This document shows positions 1 through 4,474 of a DNA stretch of 6,043 nt, piece by piece. How positions within the stretch are numbered: the first letter of the stretch is position 1; each line of letters starts with the position of its first letter. Both the position numbers and the translations under genes were made by a program. Source of the DNA: Clostridia bacterium (GTDB taxonomy: Bacteria > Bacillota > Clostridia > DSM-8532); the NCBI GenBank assembly GCA_026418215.1, contig JAOABT010000068.1:1-6043 (forward strand), given 5' to 3'. The notes beneath the pieces are model-generated. The model saw only the letters and a list, made by a program, of their open reading frames with translations, made no database searches and was not told where the DNA came from.

Positions 1-352
1 GGGCTATCCTGTAGGCTTTCTGATTGCGCCGGTGTTTATCTATGAGGGCTGGGAGGAGGAATATCAAACGCTTCTGGAGGACCTCAAGGCCATGCTCCCA
101 GAAAAACTAGCGCATCCCGTAACCTTCGAGGTTATTTCACACCGCTATACGAGCCGTGCCAAGAATCGAATATTGGAAATCTTCCCTGAAACCACTTTAG
201 ACATGGAGGATGAGAAGCGCACCTTCAAATACGGTCAGTTTGGCTACGGGAAGTTTGTCTATCCCAAAGAAAGCCTGGACGATATCAAACGCTTTTTTAA
301 AGATAAGATTGAGAAGCTCTTCGAGACCGGTGAGATCAAGTATATTATTTAG
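1..352 (+). CDS. splB: Spore photoproduct lyase, C-terminal part (5' end outside window)
   Basis: This is the last 116 codons or so of a gene that enters from the left; the frame is open from base 2 and ends at TAG 350-352. SplB is a radical-SAM enzyme that reverses the thymine dimer called spore photoproduct when spores germinate. The visible part starts with GYPVGFLIAPVFIYEGW, a stretch I recognise from the C-terminal part of the SplB barrel. It continues through a segment with SHRYTSRAKNRILEIFP and ends in a charged helix and the tail GEIKYII. The radical-SAM cysteines lie upstream of the window and cannot be checked. A GTG at 32 falls inside this conserved stretch and is not the true start. 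The gene converges on the - strand operon, and the stem-loop at 532-566 probably ends its transcript. Its presence points to an endospore former. Family assignment is from memory of the motif, not from a search. Confidence 0.88.
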   Translation, partial: GYPVGFLIAPVFIYEGWEEEYQTLLEDLKAMLPEKLAHPVTFEVISHRYTSRAKNRILEIFPETTLDMEDEKRTFKYGQFGYGKFVYPKESLDDIKRFFKDKIEKLFETGEIKYII

Positions 353-354
353 GT

Positions 355-483
355 ATGGCACTCTTGATGGAAGGGCTATTTAATAGGCACTGGACAATGG
401 TTTCGGTTGTTCAGCTTAGAAGGCTGATATACCTCTATATCGGCGTTAGCGTTCAGAGAATGATCGAGGCTTTGGCACCTTAG
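355..483 (+). CDS. Doubtful 42-residue open frame just after splB
   Basis: An ATG two bases after the splB stop opens a frame of 42 codons ending at TAG 481-483. The product would begin MALLMEGLFNRHW and contain an amphipathic, arginine-bearing stretch VQLRRLIYLYIGVSVQRMI. I do not recognise it. Against it: there is no Shine-Dalgarno sequence, only AGG touching the start, so it would depend on translational coupling with splB; a frame of this length is also not rare by chance. For it: tight spacing after splB, and the stop codon sits at the foot of a 10-bp hairpin. It could equally be a decayed remnant or plain 3' untranslated sequence. Confidence 0.18.
   Translation: MALLMEGLFNRHWTMVSVVQLRRLIYLYIGVSVQRMIEALAP
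423..444 (+). other. Nine-base-pair hairpin with CCTC loop in splB 3' region
   Basis: Bases 423-431 pair with 436-444 around a four-base CCTC loop. The stem is GCTGATATA against TATATCGGC, with one G-T wobble. There is no T-tract after it, so it is not an intrinsic terminator. It may simply be structure within an untranslated tail or inside the doubtful small frame 355-483. No RNA family is recognised. Confidence 0.4.
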
Positions 484-504
484 AGGCAAAGGCATTGTCT
501 CTAA
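480..504 (+). other. Ten-base-pair hairpin upstream of the terminator
   Basis: Bases 480-489 (TTAGAGGCAA) pair with 495-504 (TTGTCTCTAA) around the five-base loop AGGCA, with one G-T pair. No T-run follows, so it does not look like a terminator by itself. Lying 28 bases before the 532-566 terminator, it may protect the splB message 3' end or be a relic. The rest of 353-530 shows no tRNA cloverleaf or known riboswitch that I can recognise. Confidence 0.4.
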
Positions 505-531
505 TGACTACGCCTGAAGAGGGTATAAAAT

Positions 532-566
532 AAAAAAAGCCGGAGCTTTGCGCTGCCGGTTTTTTG
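532..566. terminator. Bidirectional rho-independent terminator
   Basis: The stem pairs CCGGAGC (540-546) with GCTGCCGG (552-559), leaving one unpaired G, around a TTTGC loop. Six T follow at 560-565. On the other strand the A-run at 532-538 reads as seven T, followed by ATTTTA. It therefore fits termination of splB from the left and of the gatD/small-protein transcript from the right, as expected between convergent units. Confidence 0.8.
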
Positions 567-599
567 CTTTCTATGACACTGGTTTAGTTCGTTGAAATT

Positions 600-635
600 T
601 AAGGCCACCACTTGGACCATTTGACTTTGGCCTTA
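600..635 (-). other. Inverted repeat at the end of the 39-residue gene
   Basis: TAAGGCCA at 600-607 and TGGCCTTA at 628-635 form a perfect 8-bp stem with a 20-base loop. The stem includes the TAA stop of the small - strand gene (633-635). Only AAATTTC follows on the - strand, so termination here would be weak, and the real stop is more likely the 532-566 element. It may act as a 3' end barrier. Confidence 0.4.
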
Positions 636-752
636 CTGCGGCCTGTTCTTAGCCTTTTCCATGGCTGAATTGGCCGTATTCTTCTGAATGTTGATGTCCT
701 TGTCACGGGCGCGGGTATGGTCAACCTTCTTGTTGTTCTTATCGTTGCTCAT
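633..752 (-). CDS. 39-residue hydrophilic protein of unknown function
   Basis: A short gene with a clear start: ATG at 752-750 is preceded by AGGAGG (765-760) at a 7-base gap, one of the best ribosome binding sites in the window. It ends at TAA 635-633. The product starts MSNDKNNKKVDHTRARDKD and ends MEKAKNRPQ. It is rich in Lys, Asn, Asp and Arg, has no cysteine, no hydrophobic segment and no signal peptide, and is probably disordered or a single helix. It lies 69 bases after gatD on the same strand and is the last gene before the shared terminator, so it is probably co-transcribed; a possible -10 (TAAAAT) in the gatD-side gap could give it its own promoter. Size and composition resemble small spore or nucleic-acid-binding proteins, but I see no diagnostic motif and assign no function. 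Confidence 0.72.
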   Translation of the reverse strand: MSNDKNNKKVDHTRARDKDINIQKNTANSAMEKAKNRPQ

Positions 753-821
753 ATTAAATCCTCCTCTTTTTATATTTAGCTTGACCCGTTTGGAGGAATT
801 TTATGATGCCTAAGAACACTA

Positions 822-1571
822 CTAAACGGCTGTAAATCTTTTAATCAGGGATTCACGCGTTCTGTTCTCAAAGGAGTCGGGGAGAGGCGAAAGCCCCTGA
901 AAATCGGGATATTTGTTCAAGAGGGCCTTGGTGATGAGGTAATCGGCAAGGGCGGGGTTCTTTGGCAGCAGGCTTCCGTGAGAATACGAGCAGAACACAT
1001 TCTTGTAGACTGCTCCTTCAAAGCCATCCTCACTGTTGTTGCCGAAGCCCTTGATCACTTTTCCGAGAGGCTTTATGCCCTCTCCCAGGTAGGTTTTCCC
1101 CGAATGATTTTCAAAGCCCACAACATGACCGTTGAAATTTTCATGCTTTAAAAAGTCGCATTCAAAGACAAGGTTCCCGATAAGGCGCCTGTCACCGCCA
1201 TGGGTCCAGAGGTTCAGCGCACCGATGCATTCGATGTCCTTGCCCTCATGGGTTCTGTAGTACTTTCCGAGAAGCTGGAACCCTCCGCAAATTGCCAGAA
1301 AGACCTTATTTGCCTCAACAGCGTCAATGATCAGCTGGCGCTTGCCATTCATGAGGTCATCCTGAATGATGCCCTGCTCGTAATCCTGGCCGCCGCCCAT
1401 AAATACAATATCATAATCCTCATAGCGAAATGCTTCATTAAGAGAGATATGAACGACCTTCACATCGATGCCTCGCCATTCACAGCGCTTGGAGAGTGCA
1501 ATGATGTTGCCTCTGTCACCATAAAGGTTCAAAAGATCAGGGTATAGGTGGCATATGGTTAATTCATACAT
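822..1571 (-). CDS. gatD: GatD, glutaminase subunit of lipid II isoglutaminyl synthase
   Basis: Class I (CobB/CobQ-like) glutamine amidotransferase of 249 residues, close to known GatD proteins. It releases ammonia from glutamine and passes it to MurT, which amidates the alpha-carboxyl of D-glutamate in the lipid II stem peptide at the inner membrane face. Visible motifs: YGDRGN near residue 18-22; MGGGQDYEQ (58-66), oxyanion region; AICGGFQLLG with the nucleophile Cys95; GGDRRLIGN (125-133), substrate side; GFGNNSEDGFEG (175-186); and YSHGSLLPKN with the catalytic His198. Start choice: ATG at 1571 has AGGAG (1584-1580) 8 bases upstream; a TTG at 1607 would add 12 residues lacking family resemblance. 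murT lies just upstream, separated by an unusual 137 bases that hold a possible small frame. Cobyric acid synthase is excluded by length and by the MurT partner. Confidence 0.92.
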   Translation of the reverse strand: MYELTICHLYPDLLNLYGDRGNIIALSKRCEWRGIDVKVVHISLNEAFRYEDYDIVFMGGGQDYEQGIIQDDLMNGKRQLIIDAVEANKVFLAICGGFQLLGKYYRTHEGKDIECIGALNLWTHGGDRRLIGNLVFECDFLKHENFNGHVVGFENHSGKTYLGEGIKPLGKVIKGFGNNSEDGFEGAVYKNVFCSYSHGSLLPKNPALADYLITKALLNKYPDFQGLSPLPDSFENRTRESLIKRFTAV

Positions 1572-1690
1572 GACGTCATCTCCTGCGTTTCTTTTTCTAA
1601 ACTGCAAACAATTAGTAGTGTTTCTAATTCTCGTTGACTAAAATCTAAAGCTTGGCCTTGGGCAATAAGTTCATGTAAAAATTTGTTCAC
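1559..1690 (-). CDS. Possible 43-residue frame between murT and gatD
   Basis: A GTG at 1690 opens 43 codons that end at TAA 1561-1559, overlapping the first 13 bases of gatD. The frame is the same as that of murT, 18 bases past the murT stop. The product, beginning VNKFLHELIAQGQALDF, has a helical pattern with SQRELETLL in the middle and a charged tail EKETQE. Codons favour TTA, TTT and GAA, more A+T-rich than murT. No good ribosome binding site precedes the GTG (or a TTG at 1693), so translation would rely on coupling to murT, and its end could couple to gatD. The short pattern faintly recalls Spo0E-like peptides (hydrophobic helix, SQ..L(D/E).L), but the spacing is wrong and I do not assign it. 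It may be untranslated spacer. Confidence 0.3.
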   Translation of the reverse strand: MNKFLHELIAQGQALDFSQRELETLLIVCSLEKETQEMTSCMN

Positions 1691-1708
1691 CAAAGCCGTT
1701 TCTCTGCC

Positions 1709-3106
1709 TTATTCCCAGAAATCCTTGAGCTTGTAGCGGTCCTTGAGAGTCTTACGGATATCCAGCATGGAGGTGTAGGTGGGAAGAAGGTAGATTGTCT
1801 CCTTTTCAGCCGAGGCTGAAATCATGGCGTCGATGAGCTCATTATACTGGTGCTCAAGCAGGATTCTTTCCTCAGGAATACCGGCATACTTTAGACGCAC
1901 GGCCATGTCTTCGGCGCGTTCACCGGAAACATAGTACGCCCGGACCTGCTCCTGCATGAAGCCCAGGATTTCAAAATCCACGTCCCAAAGCCAGGAGATA
2001 TCGGTACCATCTGCGAGGCGGTCGTTAATGGACAATGCCACAACGCAGCGCTGCTTTTGTGTGAGAAGATAACGAAGCACCTGGTTGAAGCCGGTTGGAT
2101 TCTTCACAAGAATCATCTTTAGCTCCCTGTTTTCCACTGACACCGATTCCATACGTCCAAAGCCACATTCGAAGCCTTCGAGCACACAGCACAGGCCTTT
2201 TTCTTTCAAGCCGATGAAATGGCCGAGAGCCGCACCTGCCAGAGCGTTGTAAACATTGTAAAGACCGGGTAGTGCAAGCTTTACAGTAATCTTGCCCTCG
2301 GGCAGCCTGATTTCTATAGTGGAACTCAGGTTGTCGTAGTCGAGAATCTGGGTGCATTCAATCTGGGCCTCAGGTCTTTTGTAGCCGCAGGATGGGCAGC
2401 TGAAATGGCCTAGGTGCCCAAAAGCCGTGGAGGTGTAGTCATAACGCGCCTGACAATGAATACAGAAGGCAGCGTCGGTATTGCCGCCTGCTTCCTTGTC
2501 GGGGTAAACACCCTCAGCTAAACCAAAGTAATAAACCGGATTGGGCACATTCTCGCCCAGTGAGGCGCATAGGGAATCGTCAGCATTTAAGATAAGCTTG
2601 GTATCAGGGGTGCCCTTAATACCTTCACGAACACCGTTCAGGGTGGTATAGAGCTCTCCGTAGCGGTCGAGCTGGTCTCTGAAAAAGTTGGTGACGATAA
2701 CAGTTTCGGGCTTAAGCTTGGGAGCCAGGGTTCGGAAGGCTGCTTCATCGGTTTCAAGCAAGGCCGTCCTTACAAGCGGCTTTCCGGTCATGGAAAGGGC
2801 GCTCACAAGGGTTGTTGTGATGCCGCTCGCCAGGTTTGCCCCCGATTTGTTGGTAATAAATTTGGTCCCGCTTTGCTCCAGCATGCCGGCTACAATTCTG
2901 GACGTGGTCGTCTTACCGTTAGTGCCGGTTATCATAATGACACGGAATTTGTCCGAAAGCATTGAAAGCAGGTTCGGGCAAATCTTGAGGGCAACCTTGC
3001 CCGGAAGGGTTGTCCCGCCTCTTTTAAAGATTCTTAAGGCCAGCACCGTCAGCTTGGTCATGAGAATGGCAAAAAATATACGCAGGTTATGAATGATCTT
3101 TTTCAT
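1709..3106 (-). CDS. murT: MurT, Mur ligase subunit of lipid II isoglutaminyl synthase
   Basis: A 465-residue Mur-ligase-family protein, the ATP-using partner of GatD. It activates the D-glutamate carboxylate of lipid II and joins ammonia to it, giving D-isoglutamine. In order: a hydrophobic, basic N-terminus (about 9-28) ending in RGGTTLPGKVAL, possibly membrane-associating; the central ATPase domain with P-loop GTNGKTTT (61-68), LLETDEAAF (117-124) and VTNFFRDQLDRYG (138-150); a four-cysteine zinc ribbon inserted at Cys215, Cys218, Cys237 and Cys240, typical of MurT and absent from MurC-F; then GLYNVYNALA (281-290); and a C-terminal DUF1727-type domain with DGTDISWLWD (366-375). That last segment is in the region expected to supply the aspartate completing the GatD Cys-His triad; which Asp is inference. 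ATG 3106 has AGGAG (3116-3112) 5 bases upstream. It follows the response regulator by 40 bases. Confidence 0.93.
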   Translation of the reverse strand: MKKIIHNLRIFFAILMTKLTVLALRIFKRGGTTLPGKVALKICPNLLSMLSDKFRVIMITGTNGKTTTSRIVAGMLEQSGTKFITNKSGANLASGITTTLVSALSMTGKPLVRTALLETDEAAFRTLAPKLKPETVIVTNFFRDQLDRYGELYTTLNGVREGIKGTPDTKLILNADDSLCASLGENVPNPVYYFGLAEGVYPDKEAGGNTDAAFCIHCQARYDYTSTAFGHLGHFSCPSCGYKRPEAQIECTQILDYDNLSSTIEIRLPEGKITVKLALPGLYNVYNALAGAALGHFIGLKEKGLCCVLEGFECGFGRMESVSVENRELKMILVKNPTGFNQVLRYLLTQKQRCVVALSINDRLADGTDISWLWDVDFEILGFMQEQVRAYYVSGERAEDMAVRLKYAGIPEERILLEHQYNELIDAMISASAEKETIYLLPTYTSMLDIRKTLKDRYKLKDFWE

Positions 3107-3138
3107 AGGTTCTCCTAAAAATGCGCTATTAAAGGTGA

Positions 3139-3160
3139 AGGACGGATTACTCTCCGTCCT
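3139..3160 (-). other. Hairpin across the response-regulator stop codon
   Basis: AGGACGGA at 3139-3146 and TCCGTCCT at 3153-3160 form a perfect 8-bp stem with a 6-base loop; the regulator's TAA (3149-3147) lies in the loop. After it on the - strand comes TCACCTTTAATAG, which lacks a proper T-tract. I read it as a weak attenuator or RNA-processing/stability element between the regulator and murT rather than a full terminator. Confidence 0.5.
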
Positions 3161-3584
3161 GCTTCATTTTGCTTTTGAGTTCCTGGAGCTCTTTGACAGC
3201 GTTTCTGTAACGAATAGCCGCCTTGATTTTGTTGACAAGAATCAGCCTGTTAATGGGGTCAAGGGGCTTGATGACATAATCAAAAAGCTCGAACTCAGTA
3301 ACGACCTTTTCTATTATTTCCGCTTTATCAATACTTGTAGTCATGATGACAGGAATTGTATGATAATAGCTCGTCTTTTTAAACTCGTTCAGGAAGGCGA
3401 TGCCATCCATTACCGGCATAATCATGTCGAGAAGAATCAGGTCTACGTTTCGGGATTCAATCATGTCCAGCGCCTCACGGCCGTTCAGGGCTGAAATGAT
3501 GTTATAATGCTCGTGATAGAGAGAATTGCGTAGAATCGCGTTGTCCAGGGCATTGTCGTCCGTTACCAGGATCGTATTAATCAT
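3147..3584 (-). CDS. Single-domain response regulator (CheY-like receiver)
   Basis: A 145-residue stand-alone receiver domain, presumably phosphorylated by a sensor kinase not encoded here. Visible: acidic pair Asp9-Asp10 in VTDDN, phospho-acceptor Asp53 in LLDMIMPVMDG, the switch Thr/Ser in MTTS (81-84), and Lys106 before Pro107 in VIKPLDP. All receiver catalytic positions are present, so it should be phosphorylatable. After about residue 112 there is only a helical, charged extension (KELQELKSKMKQ) that could coil; there is no DNA-binding or enzymatic output domain. It therefore likely works by protein contact, as a phosphorelay intermediate or by binding a partner. Start ATG 3584 has only a weak site (GGTGG at 3599-3595, 10 bases away), and the frame is closed by a TAA a few codons upstream, so no earlier start is possible nearby. 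It is the first gene of the - strand run ahead of murT; the functional link is unproven. Confidence 0.9.
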   Translation of the reverse strand: MINTILVTDDNALDNAILRNSLYHEHYNIISALNGREALDMIESRNVDLILLDMIMPVMDGIAFLNEFKKTSYYHTIPVIMTTSIDKAEIIEKVVTEFELFDYVIKPLDPINRLILVNKIKAAIRYRNAVKELQELKSKMKQDGE

Positions 3585-3615
3585 CTTCTTTTTACCACCA
3601 TGTTTTGCAAATTAA

Positions 3616-3644
3616 TGGATTAAAACACGTCCTTATTATACAAT
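3616..3644 (+). promoter_or_regulatory. Weak candidate promoter for polA
   Basis: TACAAT at 3639-3644 matches five of six -10 positions, and TGGATT at 3616-3621, 17 bases upstream, matches three of six -35 positions. This would give a polA leader of about 100 bases. An exact TTGACA also occurs at 3694-3699 but has no acceptable -10 at 16-18 bases. Which of these drives polA cannot be settled by eye. Confidence 0.3.
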
Positions 3645-3648
3645 AAGG
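3631..3648. repeat. Inverted repeat CCTTATT-N4-AATAAGG over divergent -10 sites
   Basis: CCTTATT (3631-3637) and AATAAGG (3642-3648) are perfect inverted copies around ATAC. The repeat covers the - strand TATAAT and the + strand TACAAT, the position expected for an operator controlling both the response-regulator operon and polA. It is A+T-rich and short, so chance or simple strand-opening is an alternative. No known regulator motif is recognised. Confidence 0.45.
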
Positions 3649-3663
3649 TGAGAAGCAAGTACA
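3635..3663 (-). promoter_or_regulatory. Promoter of the response regulator-murT-gatD run
   Basis: On the - strand an exact TATAAT lies at 3640-3635. The sequence 17 bases upstream (TGTACT, 3663-3658) matches the -35 consensus at only three of six positions, so the promoter may be moderate or need help. Transcription would begin near 3628, leaving a leader of about 44 bases before the ATG at 3584. Confidence 0.5.
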
Positions 3664-3741
3664 GGTTTTTAGGCCGGTCCCTCAAAAGCATTTTTGACAG
3701 GAAGCGGATCAAATAAACAAGCCCATGGAAAGAATAGCCCC

Positions 3742-3747
3742 GGGAGG
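3742..3747 (+). promoter_or_regulatory. polA ribosome binding site
   Basis: GGGAGG lies 7 bases before the ATG at 3755. It fixes the polA start, since the other in-window frame beginning at 3694 is not related to any family and overlaps polA out of frame. Confidence 0.85.
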
Positions 3748-3754
3748 ATAACGA

Positions 3755-4366
3755 ATGAACGAAAAGCTGCTCATAGTAGATGGCAACAGTATTTTAAACC
3801 GTGCCTTTTATGCCATCAAAGGACCCAAGATGCTGACGAAAGCCGACGGAACACCGACGAATGCGGTCTACGGTTTTATGAATATTCTCAACAAATATAT
3901 TGAAGAAGAAAAACCCGATTATTTAGGCGTTGCCTTCGACCTAAAAGCCAAAACCTTCCGACACCAGATGTTCGACGGCTACAAAGCAGGACGAAAGGGC
4001 ATGCCCGACGAGCTCGCCGCCCAGATGCCCATCATCAAGCAGGTTCTAAAAGCCATGAATGTGGCTGTTGTCGAGGTGGAAGGGCTTGAGGCTGATGACC
4101 TCATCGGCATCTATTCCAACACGGCTGAAAAAGAGGGGATGGAGGTCTCCATCCTGACGGGTGACAGAGATGCCCTTCAGCTTGTCAGCGACCATGTTTC
4201 AGTCATTGTTCCCACGACTCAGAAGGGGCAGACCCTGACCACAAAATATACGCCTGAGGAAATCCTGGATAAGTACGGCGTTGAGCCCTGTTCGCTCATA
4301 GAAATTAAAGCCCTCATGGGAGATGCCTCCGACAATATTCCGGGGGTTAAGGGTGTGGGAGAATAA
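3755..4366 (+). CDS. polA: PolA N-terminal open frame: truncated 5' nuclease domain, 203 residues
   Basis: If read literally, translation from ATG 3755 yields 203 residues of the Pol I 5'-3' exonuclease/flap endonuclease. The metal ligands are present: Asp9 (VDGNS), Asp62 (AFDLKAKTFRH), Glu112, Asp114 and Asp115 (LEADD), Asp137 and Asp139 (TGDRDALQL), and Asp190 and Asp193 (MGDASDNIPG). The arch residues YKAGR (76-80) are also intact. The chain ends at GVKGVGE, halfway through the helix-hairpin-helix that grips duplex DNA downstream of the cut, where the family continues with KTA. The remaining C-terminal helices of the domain (roughly 80 residues) are lost. Such a piece would hold the catalytic centre but probably be unstable or poor at binding DNA; that is inference from the family fold. 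Confidence 0.6.
   Translation: MNEKLLIVDGNSILNRAFYAIKGPKMLTKADGTPTNAVYGFMNILNKYIEEEKPDYLGVAFDLKAKTFRHQMFDGYKAGRKGMPDELAAQMPIIKQVLKAMNVAVVEVEGLEADDLIGIYSNTAEKEGMEVSILTGDRDALQLVSDHVSVIVPTTQKGQTLTTKYTPEEILDKYGVEPCSLIEIKALMGDASDNIPGVKGVGE
4364..4366 (+). other. polA: In-frame TAA inside polA, in place of a conserved lysine codon
   Basis: The codon after GVKGVGE is TAA, and the next codons read TAIELIKQY, exactly the family continuation after GVGEK. One A-to-T change (AAA to TAA at 4364) within an A-rich run accounts for it. Complete genes nearby (murT, the response regulator, the 39-residue gene) end with TAA, which argues against TAA being reassigned in this genome. Confidence 0.9.
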
Positions 4367-4474
4367 ACGGCCATAGAACTGATCAAGCAGTATAAAACCC
4401 TGGACAATCTCTATGACAACCTTTCGGAAATCACCAAGGAAAAGCTCCGCCAAAACCTTGAGGAAAACAAGGAA

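Noticed and set aside
353..531. tRNA, riboswitch or CRISPR-like content
   Set aside because: No cloverleaf or T-loop signature, no regularly spaced repeats, and no known aptamer core could be recognised.
803..835. Ten-codon frame (MMPKNTTKRL) with GGAGG six bases upstream on the + strand, near TTGACC and TATGAT boxes
   Set aside because: The signals are good-looking but the two boxes are only 15 bases apart, the -10 overlaps the start codon, and the frame runs antisense into gatD; most likely coincidence.
1200..1547. 115-codon open frame on the + strand inside gatD
   Set aside because: It is the antisense shadow of gatD, whose motifs and ribosome binding site are clear; the product has no family resemblance.
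1572..1607. Longer gatD start at TTG 1607
   Set aside because: The 12 extra residues are charged and unlike GatD N-termini, while ATG 1571 has AGGAG at 8 bases and starts directly with the conserved strand.
2025..2357. 110-codon - strand frame overlapping murT in another phase
   Set aside because: Low-complexity, arginine- and cysteine-rich shadow of the murT frame covering its DUF1727 region.
2688..3494. Two adjoining + strand frames (2688-3092 and 3093-3494) opposite murT and the response regulator
   Set aside because: Both mirror strongly supported genes on the other strand, have no good ribosome binding site, and resemble nothing known.
3693..3699. TTTGACA as a Spo0A box or a polA -35 element
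   Set aside because: It fits the short 0A-box pattern and the -35 consensus equally, has no partner -10 at normal spacing, and a 7-base match is expected by chance.
3694..3903. 69-codon + strand frame beginning upstream of polA
   Set aside because: It has a non-ATG start without a ribosome binding site and runs out of phase through the polA 5' nuclease motifs.
4199..4453. Antisense frames spanning the polA stop codon
   Set aside because: They arise from strand complementarity of polA; no start signals or recognisable domains.
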